NCBI GenBank assembly: GCA_023445445.1
Contig: JAEXLD010000017.1
Location: 1-64,000, forward strand
Length of the DNA: 64,000 nt
DNA from: Bacillota bacterium
GTDB lineage: Bacteria > Bacillota > Clostridia > Clostridiales > Clostridiaceae
Direction of reading: 5' to 3'
Below the pieces are notes generated by a model. That model ran no database searches. It was not told the DNA's origin and saw only the letters and a program-made list of their open reading frames with translations. The number at the start of each line of letters is the position of its first letter. Position 1 is the first letter of the stretch. Shown piece by piece: positions 53,729-63,266 of the stretch. A program made the translations under genes and the position numbers.

Positions 53729-54829
53729 CTAATCAGCAAAAGAAATACCTACTTTTTTTGCCACCTTAACTAATTCTCCATCAGGATCAACTAGCTTTGA
53801 TTTTTGGCCAATAACATTTTCTAAGCTATCACTTGAGATTTTACCATCTTTTAAAGAAACCATTTCACCAAATTTTCCTTCATTTATTAATTCAACAGCT
53901 GCTACTCCATATCTAGTTGAAAGAATTCTATCATATGTTGATGTTGTTCCTCCTCTTTGTATGTGTCCAAGAACTGTACATCTAACTTCTTTTCCTGGTA
54001 AAAGTTTTTCTAAATCATCTGCTACCTTATTACCTATGCCACCTAATCTAATTGGATCTGGACTATCAGCAACTATTTTAGCTACTACTACCTCCCCGTC
54101 TTTTGGCTTAGCCCCTTCAGCAACTACAATTATGCTAAATTGTCTTCCTTCAGCTTCACGAGCCTTAATTTTATCTACAATCTTATTTATATCATATGGA
54201 ATTTCAGGTAACAATATTACATTAGCAGAACCAGCTATTCCTGATTCTAATGCAATCCAACCTGCTCCTCTTCCCATAACTTCACAAACCATAACTCTAT
54301 GATGAGATTCTGCTGTTGTATGTAACCTATCTAAAGCTTCAGTTGCTACATCAATAGCTGTATTAAATCCAAATGTAACATCTGTAGATGCTAAATCATT
54401 ATCTATAGTTTTAGGCACTCCTATAACCTTTACACCTTTTCTTGCAAAATCTCTTGCTGATGTTAAAGTACCATCGCCACCAATTACTACTAATACATCT
54501 ACACCTTCTTTTTTTAAATTTTCAACAGCAACATCAGACACATCCTTTTTAACCATAACGCCATTTTCTTCAACTAAATAATCAAATAGGTTGTCTTTAT
54601 TTGAACTATATAATATAGTACCACCCTTATTCAGAATCCCTGAAACGGTATCTAAAGTTAGAGGTACATAATCATTATTGTACAATCCTCTATAACCAAA
54701 CTTATACCCTATTACTTCCATTCCATAATTTAATATCGCTGTTTTTGTTACGGCTCTTATTACTGCATTTAACCCAGGGCAATCTCCCCCACCAGTTAAT
54801 AATGCTATTTTTTTTATTTGTTGTACCAT
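53729..54829 (-). CDS. 6-phosphofructokinase, ATP-type with group III features
   Basis: A 366-residue phosphofructokinase. GGDGT (117-121) has Gly at the position that is Asp in PPi-dependent enzymes, so ATP use is expected. PKTIDND (139-145) has Lys where E. coli PfkA has Gly; this Gly/Lys combination is typical of group III ATP enzymes. MGRGAGWIALESG and LGHIQRGG complete the sugar-phosphate site. It is longer than the 319-320 of PfkA. GGGGG precedes the ATG. A second, canonical pfkA elsewhere is likely. Confidence 0.92.
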   Translation of the reverse strand: MVQQIKKIALLTGGGDCPGLNAVIRAVTKTAILNYGMEVIGYKFGYRGLYNNDYVPLTLDTVSGILNKGGTILYSSNKDNLFDYLVEENGVMVKKDVSDVAVENLKKEGVDVLVVIGGDGTLTSARDFARKGVKVIGVPKTIDNDLASTDVTFGFNTAIDVATEALDRLHTTAESHHRVMVCEVMGRGAGWIALESGIAGSANVILLPEIPYDINKIVDKIKAREAEGRQFSIIVVAEGAKPKDGEVVVAKIVADSPDPIRLGGIGNKVADDLEKLLPGKEVRCTVLGHIQRGGTTSTYDRILSTRYGVAAVELINEGKFGEMVSLKDGKISSDSLENVIGQKSKLVDPDGELVKVAKKVGISFAD

Positions 54830-55143
54830 AAAAATTCCCCCTACCCATTTAGTTACTTTTAAAATTGACTATACTTTTTAAATTTTCTGTGAATTTCACG
54901 CAAAAAAAATTATTACGTTAAATTTTCACTTTGTAATTATTTACAGACCGTGATTTTCTTATCATAAATATAATATCATAAAGATAATTTACTGAAAAGT
55001 ATAATTATTCATATTTTGAATTTTTTTTTATTTAGGTAAAATTATACTATGAATTCATAATAATGTATAATTAAATAAACCTACAAATATTTATTGTACA
55101 TTATTCATTAATTATATTATTACTATTCTATTAAGGAGGTATT
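54830..55143. other. Intergenic region without a recognisable gene
   Basis: The gap of 314 bases between two divergent genes holds the GGGGG site of the phosphofructokinase gene and AAGGAGG before the gene at 55144. A TATAAT box (55066-55071) may serve the plus strand, but no good -35 box accompanies it. I see no structured RNA or repeat. Confidence 0.4.
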
Positions 55144-56076
55144 ATGAATAACATTAACGAAGAATTTATAAAGATTGAATTAGAACGCAGTAAGAAAAAA
55201 AAGTTAAATGCTAAACTTATAGCTACAGAGAATGAAATTAATAAAGCTGAAAAAATCTTTCAAGAATTAAAAATTAAATTATCTAAAGAAAAAAAAGATG
55301 TAGATAAACTTGAATCTTTCACTTTATCCTATATTTATTTTAAAATGAAGGGTAATATAGATGAAAAAATCTCTAAAGAAAAATTTGAATTTTTAGAAGC
55401 TCAAGCAAAATATATTGAATGTGAAGATTACTTAAAAAGATTATTACTTAATAAAAAGGAAATATTAAATGAACTATCAAAGTTAGGAGATTTAGATTTA
55501 AAATATAACGATTTATTAAACAAATCTTCTGAATATATTTTAAGCTTAAATAATGATAAGAGCAAAAGTGTATTGAAAATATTAGAAAAAATTAGAATTG
55601 TATCCATAGAAAAAAAAGAAATTCAAGAAGCCTTATTTGAAGGAGATAAACTTATACCATATATAGATAATGCTATATCAGCTTTAAATAGCGCAAAAAA
55701 TTGGGGTGTTTACGATATGCTAGGTGGAGATTTAATAGCCACTATGGCAAAAAGGTCAAAGATGAATGATGCCTCAGATGCACTAAACTCTATAAAAGTA
55801 ATGCTTAGCAAATATAATTCTGAATTAAATGATTTAAGCGAAGATATAAGTGTTTCTTTAAGCCTAGATGGTTTCTCAGGATTTATGGATTATTTCTTCG
55901 ATAACTTTTTTACAGATTATTTTATTCAAGGTAAAATTAATTCTGCCCTAGATTCATCCATTAATTTAAAAAACAAGGTTAATAACATACAATTTAAATT
56001 AACAAATAAACTTAAATCCTATGAAGATGAATTAAGAAGCTTGAAGTTAAAACTAGAAGAAGAAATAAAAAAATAA
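55144..56076 (+). CDS. Cytoplasmic coiled-coil protein of unknown function
   Basis: A 310-residue lysine- and glutamate-rich protein without membrane helix or signal. Long heptad-like helices at about residues 3-60, 75-110, and 270-310 suggest coiled coils. A less charged middle part (AKNWGVYDMLGGDLIATMAKRSKMNDA) may form a small helical bundle. AAGGAGG precedes the ATG. I do not recognise a family. It converges on uppP with a shared terminator. Confidence 0.7.
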   Translation: MNNINEEFIKIELERSKKKKLNAKLIATENEINKAEKIFQELKIKLSKEKKDVDKLESFTLSYIYFKMKGNIDEKISKEKFEFLEAQAKYIECEDYLKRLLLNKKEILNELSKLGDLDLKYNDLLNKSSEYILSLNNDKSKSVLKILEKIRIVSIEKKEIQEALFEGDKLIPYIDNAISALNSAKNWGVYDMLGGDLIATMAKRSKMNDASDALNSIKVMLSKYNSELNDLSEDISVSLSLDGFSGFMDYFFDNFFTDYFIQGKINSALDSSINLKNKVNNIQFKLTNKLKSYEDELRSLKLKLEEEIKK

Positions 56077-56097
56077 AAACAGGATAATCCTGTTTTT
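56074..56097. terminator. Two-way terminator between the coiled-coil gene and uppP
   Basis: AAAACAGGA/TCCTGTTTT with a TAA loop and A and T flanks, placed between two converging stops. Confidence 0.8.
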
Positions 56098-56104
56098 ATT
56101 TTTA

Positions 56105-56995
56105 CTATGTTAGTGATACTATTCCTGCAACTGATAATGCAAATAAAACTATACCTGCAACAACTCTGTAAATAGCAAATATTCTCATTGGTTTCTTCTT
56201 TAAGTAACTTACAAACATATCCATAACAATTATTGATACTATAAATGCTACAATAAATCCTAATATTAATGCCACAGTATAGGTTGAGTTCATTATTGAA
56301 AAATCAAAATGTAATAAATCCATTGCAGATGATCCAACCATAGCTGGTACAGCTAAGAAAAATGAAAACTCAGCAGCTACTGGTGTTGAAAGTCCTGCAA
56401 CCCAGCCTCCCATTATAGTAGAAGCACTTCTTGACATTCCTGGCCACATTGATAAAACTTGGAATAATCCTACCTTAATTGATTGAATTGGTGTTATATC
56501 AAATACATCATTAGTAGGCATCTTTCCTTTTCTTTTAGAAATTTTATTTCTAAACATGTTTTCAATAACTATTAATAATATACCACCTACTATAAATCCA
56601 ATAACTACTGCACCAGGCTTAAATTTTTCTTTAATTTTATCATATAAAGTTAATCCTACTATTAAAGCTGGAATAGAACCAATTATTATATTTATTCCAA
56701 ACTTAAATCCTTTTTCTCCTTTTTTCCCACCAGAAAAAATAAATGTGAAGAATTCTACAACTGCTCCCCAAAGTTTATTCCAATACAATACTACAACTGC
56801 TAAAATTGCACCAAGTTGTATAACAACTTCAAACATTTTAGCAAATTCTTCTGCTCCAGGAGCCCCTGTTCTAAATCCAATTAAACTTCCAACTAAAATC
56901 ATATGACCTGTTGATGATACCGGTACAAACTCCGTTAGACCTTCTACTATTGCTATTACAATAGCTTTAAGTATATAAATAAAATCTAAACCCAT
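56105..56995 (-). CDS. uppP: Undecaprenyl-diphosphatase
   Basis: A 296-residue membrane phosphatase of the BacA/UppP type that recycles undecaprenyl pyrophosphate, the cell-wall lipid carrier, and gives low-level bacitracin resistance. The family motifs EGLTEFVPVSSTGHMIL and PGMSRSASTIMGG, holding the active-site Glu, Ser, His and Arg, are intact. About eight membrane helices. It is transcribed alone. Confidence 0.96.
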   Translation of the reverse strand: MGLDFIYILKAIVIAIVEGLTEFVPVSSTGHMILVGSLIGFRTGAPGAEEFAKMFEVVIQLGAILAVVVLYWNKLWGAVVEFFTFIFSGGKKGEKGFKFGINIIIGSIPALIVGLTLYDKIKEKFKPGAVVIGFIVGGILLIVIENMFRNKISKRKGKMPTNDVFDITPIQSIKVGLFQVLSMWPGMSRSASTIMGGWVAGLSTPVAAEFSFFLAVPAMVGSSAMDLLHFDFSIMNSTYTVALILGFIVAFIVSIIVMDMFVSYLKKKPMRIFAIYRVVAGIVLFALSVAGIVSLT

Positions 56996-57085
56996 TACCT
57001 TTCCTCCCTTATGTCTTCTAATGCAACAAGTTTTATTATACCTTCATATATAAATACTGTCTATTCCTTAAATCTTAAAAATTTA

Positions 57086-58183
57086 TTATTTAAAATTTAC
57101 CTCAATCTTACTTATTATATCTGCTCCATTTAACGAAAGTTCTATACTATTACTTCCTTCTATAAGGTTTATGTCTTTATAGTTTTTAACCTTTGTAAAT
57201 TCGCCATTATTTTCTCTAATATAATATTCATCAAGAATCTTACCATCTTTAAAAGCACCTATTATATAAGCTTCTTTATTTTCTTCATTTCCACTACTAT
57301 TTTCCTGCTTTTTCATTAAAATTATATATGCTTTTTCATCTTGACTATTAACATCTTCAATAGGATTTTTATTCATTAGATCTTTATTTTCTGTAAATAT
57401 AGTTGGAGGTAAAGAACTTCCCTTAAATTTAAGACTGATATCATTTTTATCTTTTACATATGTTATATAACTATTGCTTTTTGACATATCTGATGTATTA
57501 TCTATGCTTATAGTATATGTATATAAAACCTTCTTTAGCATAGGAATATAATCACTTCTATCACTATTACCAGTATAGTTCAAATTTCTTATATCCATAT
57601 TTAATAATTCCATAGCACTACATGGGAAGCTATTATTATCGAAATACCCCTTATCTATAAAATCAATCATTATCCACTTATTATATTCTTTGCTCCAATA
57701 CTCAACTACATAATAGGATTTTTCTTTATTAAAACTAGTATTAAGTCTTTTAAATTCACCCAATCTAGCTGTATATCCAAGACTTTGCAAAACATCCCTA
57801 TAGACTATTCCTAAATCTCTTGCCGATGCTTTTTTAGTTTCTGCCTTATCTTTTAAAATATCAAAGCCATTAATTCTATTTGTGCTTTGAATATCATCAA
57901 AAGTAATAACTTCATTAAGTATAGTAATGACGCTTATAGCCTTTTTTAGATTATCTTTCTCATTCCCTATCTTTTCTTCTACATTATTAGTTTGTTTTAA
58001 TATACTTACTTTTTTATCATCTTCATCACTATAAAAAAACTGTATATTATTTTCATTATATATATTTTCCCAAGAAGTAACAGTTAATCCTTCTTTATAT
58101 TTATTCTTATAAATATAAAGAAATCCAATAGTTATAATTAATAAAACCAAAATAATTTTAATTATTTTCTTAGTACCTTTCAT
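57086..58183 (-). CDS. Membrane-anchored transglutaminase-like protein, active site degenerate
   Basis: A protein of about 365 residues with a membrane helix (about residues 5-26) and an outer domain. The core KKASARDLGIVYRDVLQSLGYTAR aligns with the transglutaminase Cys loop, but the Cys is replaced by Ala/Ser, and the His of HxWVE is Tyr in YYVVEYW. The final WIMID retains the Asp. So it keeps the fold, not the triad. The ATG at 58181-58183 follows GGGAGG. It lies after the TPR gene and its terminator and may act as a binding partner in the envelope. Confidence 0.7.
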   Translation of the reverse strand: MKGTKKIIKIILVLLIITIGFLYIYKNKYKEGLTVTSWENIYNENNIQFFYSDEDDKKVSILKQTNNVEEKIGNEKDNLKKAISVITILNEVITFDDIQSTNRINGFDILKDKAETKKASARDLGIVYRDVLQSLGYTARLGEFKRLNTSFNKEKSYYVVEYWSKEYNKWIMIDFIDKGYFDNNSFPCSAMELLNMDIRNLNYTGNSDRSDYIPMLKKVLYTYTISIDNTSDMSKSNSYITYVKDKNDISLKFKGSSLPPTIFTENKDLMNKNPIEDVNSQDEKAYIILMKKQENSSGNEENKEAYIIGAFKDGKILDEYYIRENNGEFTKVKNYKDINLIEGSNSIELSLNGADIISKIEVNFK

Positions 58184-58216
58184 ATATCCTCCCAAAACAT
58201 CTAAATGATTTTTATT

Positions 58217-58243
58217 ATAAAAAAAGTGCTAAATAGCACTTTT
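58217..58243 (-). terminator. Terminator of the TPR gene
   Basis: AAAAGTGCTA/TAGCACTTTT stem overlapping the stop at 58242 and followed by TTTTTTT on minus. It lies 34 bases before the transglutaminase-like gene. Confidence 0.8.
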
Positions 58244-60086
58244 AATATATCAATTTTAATCCTTTAATATTAAATTCTTCTGTTTCATCCTCCATATATT
58301 CATCGTAGGCTTTTTTAATAGTATCATAATTATCTATTATTATATTTTTGTCTTCATCCTTAATTCCTGCTGGAATTTCTGAATAAGCTGATTTTAAATT
58401 TTCAAAACCTCTTAATAAATCTTTTTCAACCACTAAATAATACCATGCTGCATTATTCAATGATCTAACATCCTTCTCATTCATGGAGTAAGCCTTACGA
58501 GTAATCTCTATCCCCTCTGCATAATTTCCTTCTAATAAATGAAGAGCTCCTAAGGTTACATAATACTCTTGTATATTATCGTCAATTTTTATAGCTTCTT
58601 TAATATTTTGTATAGCATTTTCATATTTTTCTTCTTTTATATCTATATCTGCAAGCTTTTTATATAAAACATCATTATGTTTGTTTAAATTTATTGTAAA
58701 TTTATAGTATTCCTTTGCCTTCTCATCATTAGCAACAATATTTGTATAATAATTAGCCAAGTTTAATAATATTTCATAGTTAAAAGGTTCTTTTTTCAAG
58801 GCTTCCCTATAATATGTCTCAATAGTATTAAAGTCCTTTTTCCCATTTAGAATACTTGGTATTAGTATTCCATAACTTTCACAATTATTAATATTAGAGT
58901 TAATGCTCTTCTTTGCATATGTTAATGCCTCATCATATTTCCCATTATTTAAAGATTTTAAAGATAATAAATAATATGTTGAATAAGCTTCTTTGTCTAT
59001 TTCTTTTGATTTATTAATAGCATCTTCTAAATATTCTTGATTAATAATTTCATTACTTGAGTTATTTGATACTTCTTGCTTTATAAGATCCATATTAATA
59101 TTATCTATTTTTTTATCATCTAATTCATCAATTAAGTTTAATGCTTTATCTAAAGAATCCTTGTCCATTGAATATGCAGCAGCTAAAAACACCTTATATT
59201 CATCTTCTTTTGAATTTTCTATCATATTTTTTAATGTTTCAATTAAAGAATCCTTATCATAGATATACATTTCTCTTACTACATTAAATATTTTTATGTC
59301 GTTATTATCTACATTCCAAGCATCTTTTAGTAATGATAATGCTATATCCCATCTATTAATTAAGATGTTCATGTTGGCATATGTAGCAATATCATATGCT
59401 GATTTTTCATCTAAAGGATAAGTATCTAAAAGTTCTTCTGCTTTATACTTATTGTTGTTTTGAATATATGCAGTAAATAGAATTTTGGTAATATCTTTAT
59501 TTTGTCCATAATCTTTAAGGTATTGTTCCCCAAAGGAAATAACATCCCCATATTCTTTATTTAAAGTAAAGGTAAATAGCATTGATTTTATTAATTCTAA
59601 ATCTTTTTCTTTATATGCTTCATAGCCTTCATCTTTTATAATCTTATCCCTTTTGGTTAAAGCTTCTTTTAGTAAAGTATTGGATTTTTCCTTTTCTCCT
59701 TGTAACGAATATATATCTGCAATCCTTACTGTCCATATTGGCCAATTATCAGTTTCTTGCATTTTTCTATATTCTTCTATAGCTTTATCATTTTTATTAT
59801 CATAGTATAAATATTCTCCAGAATTACTAGCTATACTTACTTGTTCAACAGTAGTAAAACTCTTTATTGATACTATCATAATAAGAACTAAAAAACAGGA
59901 AGTGCTTATAACAAAAATAGGTTCTACATATTTATTTTTAGAATTTGCTTTTTTATATAAATAACTTAATTTTTTTATGATACTTTTTAAAGCTTTATTA
60001 ATTGGTTTAAATATGCTTTCAACTTTATTAAAAAACGGTTTCAAATTCGTCTTAAACTTAGAAAAAAGCCCCTTTACTTCTTTCAT
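58242..60086 (-). CDS. TPR-repeat membrane protein
   Basis: A protein of about 614 residues. After a basic segment (1-50), one membrane helix (about 55-78) leads to an outer helical domain of many TPR units (for example CESYGILIPSILNGK, PFNYEILLNLANYYTNIV, EYYVTLGALHLLEGNYAEG). TPRs bind partner proteins, here probably on the outside. The start is the ATG 60084-60086 after GGAGGGG; the frame opens 20 codons upstream without a site. It is upstream of the transglutaminase-like gene and probably works with it. Confidence 0.85.
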   Translation of the reverse strand: MKEVKGLFSKFKTNLKPFFNKVESIFKPINKALKSIIKKLSYLYKKANSKNKYVEPIFVISTSCFLVLIMIVSIKSFTTVEQVSIASNSGEYLYYDNKNDKAIEEYRKMQETDNWPIWTVRIADIYSLQGEKEKSNTLLKEALTKRDKIIKDEGYEAYKEKDLELIKSMLFTFTLNKEYGDVISFGEQYLKDYGQNKDITKILFTAYIQNNNKYKAEELLDTYPLDEKSAYDIATYANMNILINRWDIALSLLKDAWNVDNNDIKIFNVVREMYIYDKDSLIETLKNMIENSKEDEYKVFLAAAYSMDKDSLDKALNLIDELDDKKIDNINMDLIKQEVSNNSSNEIINQEYLEDAINKSKEIDKEAYSTYYLLSLKSLNNGKYDEALTYAKKSINSNINNCESYGILIPSILNGKKDFNTIETYYREALKKEPFNYEILLNLANYYTNIVANDEKAKEYYKFTINLNKHNDVLYKKLADIDIKEEKYENAIQNIKEAIKIDDNIQEYYVTLGALHLLEGNYAEGIEITRKAYSMNEKDVRSLNNAAWYYLVVEKDLLRGFENLKSAYSEIPAGIKDEDKNIIIDNYDTIKKAYDEYMEDETEEFNIKGLKLIY

Positions 60087-60198
60087 ATTCCCCTCCAAAA
60101 TAAGTTTATCTGTATGTTCTATTTTGATACATATAGATTTTATCAAATATTCGTCTTTTTTACAATTATAAATTTAAATAGTGTCTACATTATAAATA

Positions 60199-60260
60199 AA
60201 GAGCTGGAGAAGGCCTTAATTTCTAGAGTTTATTTTTAATATCTTTATCTCCCAGCTCTT
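60199..60260 (-). terminator. Terminator of the ABC transporter genes
   Basis: A 9-bp stem AAGAGCTGG/CCAGCTCTT extended by AGA/TCT with an inner loop of about 40 bases, ending in CTTTATTTAT on minus, 36 bases past the permease stop. The rest of 60087-60296 is featureless. Confidence 0.6.
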
Positions 60261-60296
60261 AAATATAGGTCATATTATTTTCTTATAATTTATAGT

Positions 60297-61085
60297 TTAA
60301 TTTATACTTTTAAGCTTTTCTTCAAGTTTTGAAACTAGCTTATACATAATAAAAGCAATTACTGAAAGTATCACTATGCTCATCATAACCATATCTAATT
60401 GAGATATTTGTCCACCATAAACTATTAAAAATCCAAGTCCCTTTCTGGCTACTAAAAATTCTCCCATTATTACTCCTACCCAAGATAAGCCTACATTTAT
60501 TTTTAATGCTGATATTATAACTTGAATATTAGCTGGGAAAACAAGATATTTTAAAGTTTGAAATTTATTTGCTTGTAAAGTTTTCATTAACTTTAATTTA
60601 CCTTTATCCACCTCATTAAAACCAGTTAATACAGTAATAATAGTAGTTACAATTGAAATAAGTAAAGCCACAACAATAATTGCTGTGATACCATTTCCTA
60701 CCCAAAATATAACTATGGGAGCAAGGGCAACCTTAGGTAATGCATTTAATACTACAAGATAAGGATCTAATACTCTTGATGCAAAGGGAAAAGACCATAA
60801 GATAATAGCTATTATAGCTCCTAATACTGTTCCTAATGTAAATCCTAATACTGTTTCATAACATGTAATTAGTATGTTACTAAAAAGAGTTCCTTCCTTT
60901 ATAAATGATACTAATGACTTTATTATTCTACTTGGACTAGATGTCAAAAATGGATCTAAAACTTTAAATTCTGCTAATGATTCCCATAGAACTATGAAAA
61001 TTATTAATAGCCCCACTCTAAATAAAGTAACCTTTAAAGAGTCTCTTTTTACTTTCTTTATATATTCTGAATGTTCCTTACTCAT
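60297..61085 (-). CDS. ABC transporter permease (SsuC/ThiX/TauC type)
   Basis: A 262-residue permease with six membrane helices. The cytoplasmic EAA loop, which binds the ATPase, is present near residues 165-185 (LKLMKTLQANKFQTLKYLVFPA). It is the single permease type of the nitrate/sulfonate/taurine/HMP family. Its ATG overlaps the end of the ATPase gene by eight bases (61078-61085). Substrate is not set by the permease sequence. Confidence 0.92.
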   Translation of the reverse strand: MSKEHSEYIKKVKRDSLKVTLFRVGLLIIFIVLWESLAEFKVLDPFLTSSPSRIIKSLVSFIKEGTLFSNILITCYETVLGFTLGTVLGAIIAIILWSFPFASRVLDPYLVVLNALPKVALAPIVIFWVGNGITAIIVVALLISIVTTIITVLTGFNEVDKGKLKLMKTLQANKFQTLKYLVFPANIQVIISALKINVGLSWVGVIMGEFLVARKGLGFLIVYGGQISQLDMVMMSIVILSVIAFIMYKLVSKLEEKLKSIN

Positions 61086-61845
61086 TTACAATGTCCAGCT
61101 CCTTCCATAACAAATTAAAATATTTATTAAACTCCGGCTCTTTACGCCTTTGAAAAGGAGTAGCTTCTTTATTATTAAATTCAATTTTCACATCTAATTT
61201 TAGCTTTGCTGGTCTTTTAGTAAGAACTATTATTCTATCTGAAGTTGCAATGGCTTCACCTAAATCATGGGTTACCATTATAGCAGTTTTTCCTTCTTTT
61301 TTTATAATTCCCTTTACATCATCACAAACCTTTAATCTGGTTTGATAATCTAAAGCTGAAAATGGTTCATCTAAGAGAAGTACATCTGGATTTAAAGCAA
61401 GAGTTCTAATTAATGCAACTCTTTGTCTCATCCCTCCAGATAATTCAGCAGGTTTATGATTTTTAAATTTATCTAATTGATAATTTTTTAATAGCTTATC
61501 TACCCTTTCAATATTTTCTTTACTATTTATTTTCTTTACCTTAAGTCCTAGTAATATGTTATTACTAACAGAAAGCCATGGAAATAAATAATCTTTTTGA
61601 AACATATATCCCATTTTATCTAATCTATTTTTAACATTTTTATCATTATAAATTATTTCCCCTTCAGATGGTTTTAATAAACCACTAATTATATTTAATA
61701 ATGTTGATTTACCACAACCTGATGGTCCAATTATACTTACAAATTCACCTTTTTCTATTGAAAAATTCAACTTATCTATTGCTTTAGTTTCTGCATTTAT
61801 AGAATGATAAGTTAAACCTATATTTGAAATATTTATTAAACTCAT
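61078..61845 (-). CDS. ABC transporter ATPase (SsuB/ThiZ/TauB type)
   Basis: A 255-residue ATPase with Walker A GPSGCGKST (about 40-48), Q-loop MFQKDYLFPW, signature LSGGMRQRV, Walker B VLLLDEPFSALD and the H-loop His in VTHDLGEA. AAGGAGG precedes the ATG. It overlaps the permease gene by eight bases. Upstream lie a hairpin and a promoter that let it be expressed apart from the binding-protein gene. Confidence 0.93.
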   Translation of the reverse strand: MSLINISNIGLTYHSINAETKAIDKLNFSIEKGEFVSIIGPSGCGKSTLLNIISGLLKPSEGEIIYNDKNVKNRLDKMGYMFQKDYLFPWLSVSNNILLGLKVKKINSKENIERVDKLLKNYQLDKFKNHKPAELSGGMRQRVALIRTLALNPDVLLLDEPFSALDYQTRLKVCDDVKGIIKKEGKTAIMVTHDLGEAIATSDRIIVLTKRPAKLKLDVKIEFNNKEATPFQRRKEPEFNKYFNLLWKELDIVNE

Positions 61846-61943
61846 TTTCTAACCTCCTTTCAATTATGTATTAATACTAAAAATAGCCTCTAGATAACCA
61901 CTTGTTTATTAAGATTAATAATTAGAAGTTTAAATTTATAATA

Positions 61944-62007
61944 GGGCTGCATAAACAGCCCCTGATTTAAAATTGGGATTATAACATAATGAATTATTTT
62001 ATGCCAA
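61944..62007 (-). promoter_or_regulatory. Internal promoter and hairpin upstream of the ABC ATPase gene
   Basis: On minus TTGGCA (62002-62007) and TATAAT (61978-61983) are 18 bases apart, so transcription of the ATPase and permease genes can start after the binding-protein gene. A GGGCTG/CAGCCC hairpin (61944-61961) follows the start point and could attenuate it or end read-through. No TPP box or other riboswitch motif is visible. Confidence 0.5.
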
Positions 62008-62056
62008 TTTTGTAGATGCAAAAGAGGCTTTTCATTTTTTCATTTAGTATTTAAAC

Positions 62057-63085
62057 TTATTTAGCTTTAATTGCTTCTTCTGCAAAAGTATTATTTACTA
62101 TCTTTTCAAATGATGGTCTTTCAGGTAATAGACTACTATCATAACTTTCTATAACATCCATTAATCTAGTTAAGTCTTCTTCTTTTATTGAAGGCTTAGT
62201 AGCAATAGCATTTATCTCTTTATAGTTTTTTACAACTGAAACTATTATATCTTTGTCTGTTCCAGGGAAGAATGAACTAATAGAAGCAGCTATTTCTTCA
62301 TTACTATGTGTTTCAACCCATTTTTGTCCCTTATAAATTGCTTTAGTAAAACTTTGAAGTACTTCAGGATTCTTATCCATATATGATTTAGTTACAAAGA
62401 AACAAGTATATGGTAAATTTCCAACTTCCTTTCCTATAGAAGTTATAATCTTACCACTCCCTTCCTTTTCTAACATTGAAGCTGTTGGTTCAAATAAAGT
62501 AACATATTCCCCAGTTCCAGCTTTAAATGCTCCAGAGGTAGCTGTAAAATCTATATTAGTTACCATCTTAACATCAGTTTTTGCATCTAATCCATTTTTC
62601 TTTAAAGCATATTCAAAAGCCATTTCAGGAACCCCACCTGGTCTTCCTCCTATGATTTCAGCACCTTTTAAATCTGTCCATTTAAAATTTTCTTTTGCTT
62701 CTCTTCCTACTAAAAAGGCTCCATCAGTTTGAGTTAATTGAGCAAAAAGAACTGGATAATCCTCTCTACCTTGATTGTTAATGTAAATTACTTGTTCCGG
62801 TCCTGCAAAACCAATATCTGCATTTTTACTTAAAACCTGTTGCATTGTTTTATCCGCCCCTTGCCCAGTACTAAGGTCGATGTCGATTCCAGCTTCCTTA
62901 AAGAAACCTTCATTTATTGCAACATACATAGGCGCATAGAATACTGATCTTACTACCTCATTTAACCTAACTTTTGTTAATTCTTTATTTTCATCAACAG
63001 TTTTTTTATTACAAGAAATTAAACTTAAAGAAGTTATTCCTAATAAAGCCACCATTGATGCAATTTTAATTAATTTGCTTTTCAT
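62057..63085 (-). CDS. ABC transporter substrate-binding lipoprotein (SsuA/THI5-like)
   Basis: A 342-residue lipoprotein. Signal peptide residues 1-25 end with the lipobox LISC, so Cys26 is lipidated. The mature domain is NMT1/SsuA-like: RSVFYAPMYVAINEGFFKEAGIDIDL, GFAGPEQ and GRPGGVPEMAFEYAL. Similar proteins bind aliphatic sulfonates, taurine or thiamine pyrimidine precursors. No TPP riboswitch precedes it, which weighs against a thiamine role but does not settle it. First gene of the transporter set, with GGGAGG before the ATG. Confidence 0.9.
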   Translation of the reverse strand: MKSKLIKIASMVALLGITSLSLISCNKKTVDENKELTKVRLNEVVRSVFYAPMYVAINEGFFKEAGIDIDLSTGQGADKTMQQVLSKNADIGFAGPEQVIYINNQGREDYPVLFAQLTQTDGAFLVGREAKENFKWTDLKGAEIIGGRPGGVPEMAFEYALKKNGLDAKTDVKMVTNIDFTATSGAFKAGTGEYVTLFEPTASMLEKEGSGKIITSIGKEVGNLPYTCFFVTKSYMDKNPEVLQSFTKAIYKGQKWVETHSNEEIAASISSFFPGTDKDIIVSVVKNYKEINAIATKPSIKEEDLTRLMDVIESYDSSLLPERPSFEKIVNNTFAEEAIKAK

Positions 63086-63266
63086 TTAATCCTCCCTAAG
63101 AATAGTAATTAATCTATGGTTTATAATATGAATAGATAGCAAATTTTGTTAAAAAATAAGGGATTATAATTTATTTTTACTTTTATTGATGTGTAAATGT
63201 TTTACTTCATTTACTTATGTTTTTAATAGTGATAAATTAATATTGATAGTTTAAGGAGGTAATCTA

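Noticed and set aside
62018..62042. AAAAGAGGCTTTT as terminator of the binding-protein gene
   Set aside because: The stem is only five A/T-rich pairs with a three-base loop; the orientation of the T-run fits the wrong strand.
63086..63266. TPP riboswitch upstream of the THI5-like binding protein
   Set aside because: No CUGAGA or other thi-box core on either strand.
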